A DNA stretch of 64,000 nt. It comes from Phycisphaerales bacterium (GTDB lineage Bacteria > Planctomycetota > Phycisphaerae > UBA1845 > UTPLA1). The stretch spans positions 1 to 64,000 of the forward strand of contig JAKSDK010000487.1 in NCBI GenBank assembly GCA_022360095.1, read 5' to 3'. Position numbers and translations under genes: made by a program. Of this stretch, positions 7,981 to 15,591 are shown piece by piece (position 1 is the stretch's first letter; each line of letters opens with the position of its first letter). Under the pieces are notes generated by a model that made no database searches, was not told the DNA's origin, and saw only the letters and a program-made list of their open reading frames with translations.

Positions 7981-9329
7981 TTTCCGGTTTTCCCCTCGGA
8001 CGAGTTTTCTTCAAGAAGAAGCGCGAGGTCCGGATTGTCGGCCACGGGCCGATCAAGCGTCACGCGAACACGAAGAATGCGCCTGTTTTTCATTTTGGCA
8101 ACCCTGAGCTTCGTATGGCCGATCGTAATCTCGTCGCCTGGGACCGGAAGGCGATCAAGCATTTCGACAACGCGGCCGCCGACCGTGTTAATGCGAGTCT
8201 CTTCGAGGGGAAGCTCGAACGCGCGGCAGAATTCATCGATATCCAGACCGGCATCAACGAGATAGGTCGAATCATCGATACGAAGAAGCGTAGGAAGGTC
8301 CTTTCTCTCTTCAGGGGCCCGAAGTTCGCCGACGATGGCCTCGACCACATCCTCCAGCGCGACGACCCCCGCCAGTCCTCCGTATTCGTCCACAACAAGG
8401 GCGAGTTGCGACCGCGTATGGCGGAAATGTCTCAGAAGCGCTTCGACCCTCGCCTGCTCGGGAATGAAATGAACTGGACGGATGAGACGACGGATGGGGC
8501 TATCGGGATTGAGCAGGTATTCCTTGGCGAACACAAGCCCTTTAATATTATCGATCTTGTCTTCAAAAACCGGAATGCGGAGCAGGCGATTGGCTTTGAT
8601 AAGCTTGGCGAGTTCACCCGGCGGCTCGGCCAGGTTGAAAGCGACGACATCGACACGCGGGGTCATCAGGGCGCTGACACGTAGATCGGACAGCTCCATG
8701 AGTTGATGAAGAAGGACATTTTCGCGGTCGTCGATCAGTCCTTCGCTCTGGCTCACGTTGACGAGCCGTTGAAGTTCATCGGCACTGACGCTCGCTTCGC
8801 CGGGATTTGAGCTGAAAAGGCGTGTGAGAGGCTCGACGAGCGTGACGCCGAGAAGACGACGAAAAGGCAAGGTCACGATCTCCAGGACGCGAAGCGGCAA
8901 GGCCACGACAGGCGCAATGCGCTCACAAAACGTATAGGCGATAAGCTTGGGAATGATTTCCGCCCCAAAGAGAACGATCAGAAAGCCGACAATGCCGAAA
9001 ACGGTTGTCCAAAACGGAGCCTCCCGCGCCAGCCGGGTGACCGTCACGCCGAGCATGGCATAGAGCAGGATATTGACGGCGATGTTGGCCAACAGAACCG
9101 TGGACAAAAGCTCGCTGGGCTCCTTCCGAAGTCTGAGGACCGTACGGCCTGCGTTTTTCTTCGATTGGCGAAATCGATTGAGCTGCTGTCGGCTCAACGC
9201 GAAGAGTGCGGTCTCGCTGGCCGAAATCATTCCGCTGACGACCATCAGCACGCCAAGTGCGATGATGCGGTTGATATTTTCGAGAAAGACGTCCAATGTC
9301 ATGGTGAGTGATTCTTGAATCACAATCAT
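7977..9329 (-). CDS. CNNM/CorB-type protein with CBS pair and CorC_HlyC domain (first gene of pair)
   Basis: This 450-residue protein has the full CNNM layout: a four-helix membrane domain with SGMISASETALFALSRQQLN near residue 40 and FGAEIIPKLIAY near 125, a CBS pair from about 210 to 335 (LRIPVFEDKIDNIKGLVFAKE; SQLALVVDEYGGLAGVVALEDVVEAIVGEL), and a C-terminal CorC_HlyC domain (about 355-435). The family is linked to magnesium and possibly cobalt efflux across the inner membrane. An in-frame ATG at 9302 is an alternative start. It shares an operon with the shorter paralogue; side-by-side pairs suggest a hetero-oligomer, which is inference. Confidence 0.88.
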   Translation of the reverse strand: MIVIQESLTMTLDVFLENINRIIALGVLMVVSGMISASETALFALSRQQLNRFRQSKKNAGRTVLRLRKEPSELLSTVLLANIAVNILLYAMLGVTVTRLAREAPFWTTVFGIVGFLIVLFGAEIIPKLIAYTFCERIAPVVALPLRVLEIVTLPFRRLLGVTLVEPLTRLFSSNPGEASVSADELQRLVNVSQSEGLIDDRENVLLHQLMELSDLRVSALMTPRVDVVAFNLAEPPGELAKLIKANRLLRIPVFEDKIDNIKGLVFAKEYLLNPDSPIRRLIRPVHFIPEQARVEALLRHFRHTRSQLALVVDEYGGLAGVVALEDVVEAIVGELRAPEERKDLPTLLRIDDSTYLVDAGLDIDEFCRAFELPLEETRINTVGGRVVEMLDRLPVPGDEITIGHTKLRVAKMKNRRILRVRVTLDRPVADNPDLALLLEENSSEGKTGK

Positions 9330-9385
9330 ATCGACATTAGGTTTCAGTGTCGATCGTCTTCTAAGTCGTCCGAGTTGAGAATCAA

Positions 9386-10210
9386 ATGCAGTTCTGGGAT
9401 TACATCATACTGTTGCCGTTGGGATTGATGGCAGGAGCCAGCGGCGGTCTTCTGGGAATCGGCGGCTCGGTCGTCATGATCCCGGCAATGGTGATTCTGT
9501 TCGGTCCCGACCGACAGCATCTCTATCAGGCCACGGCCATGATCGTCAATTTCTTCGTCGTCGCGCCGGCCGTCATGCGCCACATCATGTTACGGGCCAC
9601 ATTGCGCCCGGTGACCCGCTGGATGATTCCCGGCGCAATCGTCGGTGCTGTGGCAGGTGTGTGCCTGAGCGAGTTGCCCATTTTCGTCGGACCTGGGCAG
9701 GGATATCTGCAAATCGCGTTTGCCGTGTTTCTCGGATATGTCGTCCTACAGAATATGTGGCGTCTTCGGACGAGTGCGAAACTGCCCTATCTGAGCGAAG
9801 CGGATTCTGCAAAGCTGTCCAAGCCGTTGATCCTGACCATCGTTGGGCTACCGACGGGAATGCTGGGCGGGTTGCTCGGGGTCGGAGGTGGATTGTATGC
9901 CGTTCCGGCGCAGCAGGTGTGCCTGCGAATTCCGTTGCCGAACGCGATCGCCAATTCGTCGGCGACGATTCTCTGGTCGAGCGTCGTGGGAGCCGTCCTA
10001 AAAAATGCGAGCTTGAGTTCACACGGACATTCCTGGTCACAAGCAATACTGATGTCCATATGTCTGATTCCGACGGCGATGATCGGCTCGTGGTATTCAG
10101 CGGCCAAAGTTCATCAATGGCCGGTCAAGGTCATTCATGTCGCCTTTGTTCTCCTTCTGCTTTACGGCGGGACCCGGCTTTTTCTCGTCGGCTGGGATCA
10201 AGTTTCGTAA
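9386..10210 (+). CDS. TauE/SafE-family sulfite exporter-like permease
   Basis: The 274-residue protein is almost entirely hydrophobic with about eight helices. It carries the duplicated glycine-rich signature of TauE/SafE: LMAGASGGLLGIGGSVVMIP near residue 20 and GMLGGLLGVGGGLYAVPA near 165, one in each half. Family members export sulfite, sulfoacetate or related organosulfur anions, but most are uncharacterised and the substrate cannot be inferred here. It is divergent from the CNNM pair (56 bp between starts) and tail-to-tail with the PD40 lipoprotein gene. No sulfur-metabolism gene lies nearby. Confidence 0.82.
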   Translation: MQFWDYIILLPLGLMAGASGGLLGIGGSVVMIPAMVILFGPDRQHLYQATAMIVNFFVVAPAVMRHIMLRATLRPVTRWMIPGAIVGAVAGVCLSELPIFVGPGQGYLQIAFAVFLGYVVLQNMWRLRTSAKLPYLSEADSAKLSKPLILTIVGLPTGMLGGLLGVGGGLYAVPAQQVCLRIPLPNAIANSSATILWSSVVGAVLKNASLSSHGHSWSQAILMSICLIPTAMIGSWYSAAKVHQWPVKVIHVAFVLLLLYGGTRLFLVGWDQVS

Positions 10211-10221
10211 AGCGGTCCCGC

Positions 10222-11274
10222 TTAAAAGCCCTCGGGCAATTTGAAATCGGCGAGAAAGATCTGACTGTTGCCGCTTTCACCGCGTTGGCTGGTCCACATC
10301 AACATCGTGCCGTCCGGACTGATGACGGGAAGTCCGTCGAATCGCGGGCTATGCGTAATCCGCGAATACTTCCCCGTGTCGATGTTCAAAAGATAGACCT
10401 CGTAGTTGTGGTGGCCGTGGAGGCTGGTCGTATAGACGATGGAACGACCATTCGGGTGCCAATACGGTGCCCATCGGACCACCGGACCGTGGGGCGTGAG
10501 CTGCCGTTCTCCGCTGCCGTCGGTGTTGATGACGAACAGCTGCAGATGATCGTCCTGTTTGCGATCGGAGCGAAAGATCACGCGTTGCCCGTCGGGCGAA
10601 TAGAACGGCCCGCCGTCGTACCCGGGCTCATTGGTGAGTTGCCGAACGTCACCGCCGCCGGCCAGCATGATATACAGGTCAGGGTCGCCGTCACGATCAC
10701 TCGAAAAGACAATCGATTCGCCAGTCGGGCTGAATGCGCATTCAGCATCGTAGCCAAGCTCGGTCGTCAATTGTCGCGGATTCGAGCCGTCGATCGACGC
10801 TTCGATGATGTCCATTCCGCCGGGCATGTTCCATTGATAATTGCTGCCCTCTCGTTTGTACGTGTTCGGATTGGCGACATCCGGATTCAGATAGCTTGAG
10901 GCGTAGATGATCTTGTTGCCGTCGGGCTTGAAGAAACCGCACGTGCAGGCGCCGCCACCGGGGCTGACCTGTCGTAACGTATGGGGCAACGGTTGGCGGT
11001 CGGCAGTGAGCTCCAGCGTAAACATCTGGTATTCGTGTTCACCCTTGGGATATGCCTGGAAGATGATCCTTCGCATGTCCGGCGAGAAATACGCCTCACC
11101 GGCTTTGACGAGCCCCTGGTCTTGACTTGTCAGCTGTCGGACCCGGGTCAGAAACTTGGCTTCGGCGTCGGGCCATTGATTTTTCGGCCGATCGTTCGGA
11201 ACGATTCGATAGCCTTGAAAACAACCTGTTGCGAATACGGATAAGAGCGCGACAATCCCAAGCTTACCATTCAT
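10222..11274 (-). CDS. TolB-like PD40 beta-propeller lipoprotein
   Basis: I start the gene at the ATG at 11274, which has GGAG upstream and opens a lipoprotein signal (VALLSVFATGC, cysteine near residue 18); the open frame extends to 11454 but without such a signal. The 350-residue product has a series of PD40 repeats: YFSPDMRRIIFQA, CGFFKPDGNKIIYAS, AFSPTGESIVFSSDRDGD, FYSPDGQRVIFRSDR, YWHPNGRSIVYTT and VISPDGTMLMWTSQRG. That spacing predicts a six-bladed propeller like TolB, here as a free-standing periplasmic or outer-membrane lipoprotein with no Pal or Tol genes beside it. It probably mediates protein-protein contacts; no catalytic motif is seen. Confidence 0.8.
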   Translation of the reverse strand: MNGKLGIVALLSVFATGCFQGYRIVPNDRPKNQWPDAEAKFLTRVRQLTSQDQGLVKAGEAYFSPDMRRIIFQAYPKGEHEYQMFTLELTADRQPLPHTLRQVSPGGGACTCGFFKPDGNKIIYASSYLNPDVANPNTYKREGSNYQWNMPGGMDIIEASIDGSNPRQLTTELGYDAECAFSPTGESIVFSSDRDGDPDLYIMLAGGGDVRQLTNEPGYDGGPFYSPDGQRVIFRSDRKQDDHLQLFVINTDGSGERQLTPHGPVVRWAPYWHPNGRSIVYTTSLHGHHNYEVYLLNIDTGKYSRITHSPRFDGLPVISPDGTMLMWTSQRGESGNSQIFLADFKLPEGF

Positions 11275-11441
11275 CTGTTGAGGACTCCTTTCATGGTCGC
11301 GCCTAATATACAGATCCCGCGAAAGTCGGCCAATGGCTCCGAAAAATCCCTGGCCGGACCGACATTTTGCGAGGCATCGTTGAAGCCTTATAGTAGGCGG
11401 CGGGACAAACATTCCGCTGCGGCGGCTAGAAAGCAGATCCT

Positions 11442-12260
11442 GTGGAGCTAACACTACTTTGCATCGGAGACGTGGTCGGCCGACCGGGCCGTGCCATGGT
11501 ATCGCAGGCGTTGCCGAAACTCGTCAAGGAACATGGCATCCATTGCGTCGTCGCAAACGTCGAAAACGCCGCAAACGGGTCGGGGCTGACCGAGCCCCTA
11601 TACGAAAAATTCCTGAAGTACGGCGTGAACCTGATGACGATGGGAGATCACATCTATCGAAAAGGCGAGCTCATGCCGATCCTGGAGCGATCGAATTGCA
11701 TCGTCCGGCCGATCAATTATCCGGCCGAGTCGGTCGGCAAGGAGTTTGCCGTCTTCGAAACCGGGGCCGGGCCGAGAGTGGCGGTCGTTTCGGTCATGGG
11801 GCGCTTATTCATGAGGCCGCCTTGCGATTGTCCCTACCATGCCGTTGATCGGGTCCTGAATCGCATACCACCGGACGTGAAGACCATTGTCGTCGATATG
11901 CACGCCGAGGCCACGAGTGAAAAGGTTGCGATGGGCTGGCATCTGAACGGCCGTGCGAGCATTGTGTTCGGGACACACACGCATATCCCCACGGCGGACG
12001 AAAGAGTCCTGGATAAGGGCACGGCCTACATCACGGACTTAGGCATGAGCGGTCCGTACGACAGCGTGCTCGGGCGCCGGAAGGATCGAATCCTGAAGTC
12101 GCTGACGACAGGACTCCCGACCCCCTTCGACGTCGCAACCGATGATGTGAGACTCTGCGGAATCCTGGTCAAGGTCGACGCCGATACCGGTCGGGCCCAA
12201 AGCATTGAACGGGTTTGCGTTTATGAGGATTCCATTCATCCGCAGAACGAGCATGATTAG
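11442..12260 (+). CDS. YmdB-like metallophosphoesterase (TIGR00282 family)
   Basis: The 272-residue product matches the YmdB family of small calcineurin-like phosphodiesterases that in Bacillus hydrolyse cyclic nucleotides. Metal-binding landmarks are CIGDVVGRPGR at the start, ANVENAANGSG near 40, MTMGDHIYRK near 67, VDMHAEATSEK near 150 and FGTHTHIPTADER near 178. In most relatives the third motif reads GNH; here it is GDH, so one ligand is Asp instead of Asn. The start codon is GTG. It opens a plus-strand run with the acetyltransferase, xseA, xseB, ispA and dxs, an arrangement that suggests one operon. Confidence 0.85.
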   Translation: MELTLLCIGDVVGRPGRAMVSQALPKLVKEHGIHCVVANVENAANGSGLTEPLYEKFLKYGVNLMTMGDHIYRKGELMPILERSNCIVRPINYPAESVGKEFAVFETGAGPRVAVVSVMGRLFMRPPCDCPYHAVDRVLNRIPPDVKTIVVDMHAEATSEKVAMGWHLNGRASIVFGTHTHIPTADERVLDKGTAYITDLGMSGPYDSVLGRRKDRILKSLTTGLPTPFDVATDDVRLCGILVKVDADTGRAQSIERVCVYEDSIHPQNEHD

Positions 12261-12272
12261 GGCCGCTTTCGA

Positions 12273-12740
12273 ATGTGCAAGATCGTGCCATTCCAACGCC
12301 ATCATCAGGACGGCGTCGTTTTTGCCGTGAAGGACGTGTTCGATGAATACGGGTTCACTTGGGAAGCGGACGGATATTGCAGAGACCTGTACAACGTGGA
12401 GAAACACTACTCCGAACCCGGCGGCATGTTCTGGGCCGTATTGGACGGCGAGCAGGTCATCGGTTGTGCCGGGCTGCGGTGGCACGGCGAAGAATGTGAG
12501 CTCCACCGGATGTATTTGACAAAACGATATCGCGGGCGAGGCTTGGGACGAAGATTGCTGGAAACGTGCATGGACTGTGCCCGTGAGCGCGGCTGTACGT
12601 CGATGCGAGCTTGGAGCGACACTACGTTGGTGGATGCCCATCGACTTTACGAGAAGCTGGGTTTCGTTCGCGGAGGGCGAAGAATCTGTGACGATCCGGA
12701 CCAAAGCCCGGAATACGGTTTTTGGAAGGAGCCGTTGTGA
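12273..12740 (+). CDS. GNAT-family N-acetyltransferase
   Basis: This 155-residue protein has the GNAT fold. The acetyl-CoA-binding motif A appears as LHRMYLTKRYRGRGLGRRLLETCMD (RGRGLG loop near residue 88), preceded by GCAGLRWHGEECEL on strand 4 and followed by ARLYEKLGF-type residues (HRLYEKLGFVRGGRR) near the end. The acceptor is unknown. Its stop overlaps the likely GTG start of xseA by two bases, so the two are probably co-translated. A role in DNA repair is not implied by this; acetyltransferases are found in many such operons. Confidence 0.82.
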   Translation: MCKIVPFQRHHQDGVVFAVKDVFDEYGFTWEADGYCRDLYNVEKHYSEPGGMFWAVLDGEQVIGCAGLRWHGEECELHRMYLTKRYRGRGLGRRLLETCMDCARERGCTSMRAWSDTTLVDAHRLYEKLGFVRGGRRICDDPDQSPEYGFWKEPL

Positions 12741-14239
12741 ATTCAATCGGACCTGAGTCGGGACGGTTACCGTTCGATCCGAACCGAGTTCGATCGCTTC
12801 GTGACAAATCCGATGAGACGATGACCGTCTCGCAATTGACGCGAATCGTCAAGGCGGCGATTCACAAGGGACTTCCTCCAACATTGCACGTCCTGGGTGA
12901 ACTGTCGAACGTATCGCGCCCCTCCGGCGGGCACGTGTACTTCACATTGAAGGACTCGGCGAGCGAAGTTCGCTGCGTAATGTGGCGATCCGATGCCCGA
13001 TCGCTGAAATTCGAACTGGCCGATGGGCTGGAAGTGATCGCCACGGGCGCGATCGACGTTTACGAACCTCGGGGGCAATATCAGTTATACGTCCGTCGTC
13101 TGGAGCCGCGTGGTGTCGGGGCATTGGAACTCGCATTCGCACAGCTGAAGGAGCGTCTGGGAAAGGAAGGTTTATTCGAACCGAGCCACAAGCGCGCCCT
13201 GCCTGGATTCCCGAGCCGAATCGCGGTGGTCACGAGTGCTACGGGAGCGGCGATTCGCGACATTCTGCAAACCATCCAACGTCGGTTCCCCAAGGTGCAT
13301 ATCCTGGTGTTCAATGTTCGCGTGCAGGGAGACGGAGCGGCCGTCGAGATCGCGGACGCGATCCGACGAATCAACCTGGCACAACGCAAACTCGGTGACA
13401 TCGACGTCATGATCGTTGGGCGCGGCGGCGGATCGCTCGAAGACTTGTGGGCTTTCAACGAAGAAATCGTTGCCCGTGCGATTCATGAGAGTGAGATTCC
13501 GGTGGTCAGCGCGGTCGGACACGAAGTCGATTTCACGATTGCCGACTTTGTGGCCGACATTCGCGCTGCGACGCCGACGGCTGCCGCGGAATTGGTGGTT
13601 CCTCTCCTGGATGACTTGCTCGCTGAAATCGAGGGGCTGCGTCATCGGTTACTTCAGGCGATCGCGCGCCGACTTGAGGTTGCTCGGTCGAGGCTGGCGA
13701 TCGTCGAGCAATCGGCTTGGTTTCGCGACCCGATTTCATGCATTCGTCGTCGTCACCAGCAGCTGGATGAGCTCTCGTCCCGACTCCGCCTTTTGATGTC
13801 CGGGAGCGTGGCAAAGCGCCGATCCATACTTCAGTCGTTGGAACTGCGTCTCGTGCAAGTGCGGCCGGCGGTGCAGTTGGCCCGGCGGCGCGAACGCGTG
13901 GCGAGGATGGAGCATCGGTTGACCTGGAGCCAGGGGCATTTCAATCTCCTCACAGAGCGACGGCTCCGCAGGATCGAATTTCTGCTAATGTCAAAATCAC
14001 CGATCCAAAGCGTGGAAAAATACCGTGTCCTGCTGGATTCATTGGATGCAAGGCTGACCGCGAGCGGTCATGAACAGATTCTCAAACGAGGCTTCACGAT
14101 CACACGACTCGCCAAGGGTCGAAAGCTGGTCAAGAAGTCCGATGACGTCCGAGAAGGTGATCGTCTTGTGACGGAAACGGCGGAAGGAGAGATCACAAGC
14201 CGTGTGGCGGATCACCGGCAGGCGGAGTTGTTCGAATAG
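12737..14239 (+). CDS. xseA: Exodeoxyribonuclease VII large subunit
   Basis: XseA is the catalytic subunit of exonuclease VII, which degrades single-stranded DNA from both ends to oligonucleotides. The 500-residue product has an N-terminal OB-fold (about 25-125, with LGELSNVSRPSGGHVYFTLK) and the conserved catalytic region: AVVTSATGAAIRDI, VGRGGGSLEDLWAFNEE and SAVGHEVDFTIADFVADIRA with TPTAAAELV. A long helical region and a C-terminal tail for the small subunit follow. I chose GTG at 12737 because AAGGAG sits five bases upstream; the in-frame TTG at 12722 would put that site inside the gene. xseB follows directly. Confidence 0.93.
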   Translation: MNSIGPESGRLPFDPNRVRSLRDKSDETMTVSQLTRIVKAAIHKGLPPTLHVLGELSNVSRPSGGHVYFTLKDSASEVRCVMWRSDARSLKFELADGLEVIATGAIDVYEPRGQYQLYVRRLEPRGVGALELAFAQLKERLGKEGLFEPSHKRALPGFPSRIAVVTSATGAAIRDILQTIQRRFPKVHILVFNVRVQGDGAAVEIADAIRRINLAQRKLGDIDVMIVGRGGGSLEDLWAFNEEIVARAIHESEIPVVSAVGHEVDFTIADFVADIRAATPTAAAELVVPLLDDLLAEIEGLRHRLLQAIARRLEVARSRLAIVEQSAWFRDPISCIRRRHQQLDELSSRLRLLMSGSVAKRRSILQSLELRLVQVRPAVQLARRRERVARMEHRLTWSQGHFNLLTERRLRRIEFLLMSKSPIQSVEKYRVLLDSLDARLTASGHEQILKRGFTITRLAKGRKLVKKSDDVREGDRLVTETAEGEITSRVADHRQAELFE

Positions 14240-14305
14240 AAGGGCTGTTCTATCCTACAGACCGAACGGATTGCCGTGACGAAACGTATTCATTGAGGTT
14301 AGACC

Positions 14306-14524
14306 ATGGCCAAAGCGAAGTTTGAATTCGAAAAAGCGATGGCTCGAGCTGAACAGATCGCCAAGGCGATCGAGCAGGGAGAGATCGGATTGGAGGAATC
14401 GATCAAACAATTTGAGGAAGGCATGGCGTTGATAAAGCAGTGCCGCCGCGTGTTGGACGATGCCGAACTCAAGATTCAACAACTGGAGGCCTCCGCTAAG
14501 GAGAGCGCAGACGCGCAAGAATAA
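14306..14524 (+). CDS. xseB: Exodeoxyribonuclease VII small subunit
   Basis: The 72-residue protein is the usual size for XseB, which binds the long helical region of XseA. The family pattern is clear: FEKAMARAEQIAKAIEQGE, IGLEESIKQFEEGMALIKQCRRVLDDAELKIQ-type helical hairpin. It lies 66 bp behind xseA and has GAGG at proper distance before its ATG. Both subunits are needed for an active enzyme and they are expected to be co-transcribed with the ispA-type gene downstream, as in many bacteria. Confidence 0.93.
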   Translation: MAKAKFEFEKAMARAEQIAKAIEQGEIGLEESIKQFEEGMALIKQCRRVLDDAELKIQQLEASAKESADAQE

Positions 14525-14681
14525 GCTTCGATCAGGGCTGCTTCCTGACGAGCGCGGCCTTGATTAGGCGGCCTTTCAAAAGTTTTGAGAGCTCTTGTTT
14601 TTCGATTCGTTCCGGAAGACCGGTTTGCTACAATTTGTTAAGGTGGGTGTTTTGGATGGGGCAAGTTGAGAGTAGGAGATC

Positions 14682-15578
14682 ATGACGATTTCGGCCGCTG
14701 AGGATATTCGGGCGCTTCTGAAACAAAGTGCTGATGAAGTCAATCTCGCCTTGGACGCGCGGTTGGCCGACCTCGATCCCTGTCCGCCGACGCTCGCCGA
14801 AGCCATGCGGTACAGTTTGCACGCGGGCGGTAAGCGGCTGCGCCCTATCCTCGTTCTTTGGTGTTGCGAGGCGTGCGGCGGCGACCGCGACCAGGCCATG
14901 CCTTCGGCTCTGGCGATCGAGTGCGTGCATACCTTCAGTCTGATTCACGACGACCTGCCGGCTTTGGACAACGACGATTTCCGCCGCGGCCGCCCGGCAA
15001 ACCATCGTAAGTTCGGCGAAGCGCTGGCCATTCTCGCGGGTGACGCACTTTTGGCACTGGCGTTTGAAATTCTCTCTGAAGACGTCTCGGATCAGGCGCT
15101 GTCGGTCGCCATGATGCGGGAACTCTCCACGGCTTCCGGCGGGTCCGGAATGATTGGTGGCGAAGTGCTGGACCTGGCGGGTCAGTCGAGCGAGCCCAAC
15201 GTTGACGAGGTCGCCAGGATTCACGCGGCGAAAACGGCACGGCTGATTCAGGGGGCCTGTCGTCTGGGCGGAATCGCCGCTCGGGCCGAAACTTCGCGAT
15301 TTAACGCCTTGTCTGAATATGGCCATGCCTTAGGATTGGCATTTCAGGTGGTCGATGATTTACTGGATGTAACCGGCAACATGGAGGACACAGGCAAACA
15401 GACCGGCAAGGACGCCGATGCGGGGAAGCAGACCTATCCCCGCGCGGTCGGCGTGGAAGAAAGTCGAAGGATTGCCGACGACATGTTCGAACGCGCCATT
15501 GCGGCGTTGGCACCTCTGGGGTCGGCCGCGTCGCGATTGACAACGTTGGCGCGATATGTCGTCGAACGAAACTCGTAA
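14682..15578 (+). CDS. ispA: Short-chain polyprenyl diphosphate synthase (FPP/GGPP type)
   Basis: The 298-residue enzyme condenses isopentenyl diphosphate with allylic diphosphates to farnesyl or geranylgeranyl diphosphate. The first aspartate-rich motif is LIHDDLPALDNDDFRRGRP near residue 87 and the second is FQVVDDLLDVTGN near 223; GGKRLRP near 47 and a KT near 186 bind diphosphate. Two extra residues between the first-motif aspartates are typical of bacterial type II FPP synthases. The exact chain length cannot be fixed from sequence. It sits directly before dxs (13 bp between stop and start), so precursor supply and use are encoded together. Confidence 0.9.
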   Translation: MTISAAEDIRALLKQSADEVNLALDARLADLDPCPPTLAEAMRYSLHAGGKRLRPILVLWCCEACGGDRDQAMPSALAIECVHTFSLIHDDLPALDNDDFRRGRPANHRKFGEALAILAGDALLALAFEILSEDVSDQALSVAMMRELSTASGGSGMIGGEVLDLAGQSSEPNVDEVARIHAAKTARLIQGACRLGGIAARAETSRFNALSEYGHALGLAFQVVDDLLDVTGNMEDTGKQTGKDADAGKQTYPRAVGVEESRRIADDMFERAIAALAPLGSAASRLTTLARYVVERNS

Positions 15579-15591
15579 GAAAGAACGATTC

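Noticed and set aside
6955..9329. Calling the CNNM pair hemolysins
   Set aside because: The name comes from an old family label; the domain content (CNNM, CBS pair) points to ion transport and nothing supports toxin activity.
9661..10899. A long plus-strand open frame spanning the TauE and PD40 genes
   Set aside because: It crosses two well-supported genes on opposite strands and has low-complexity, arginine-rich translation.
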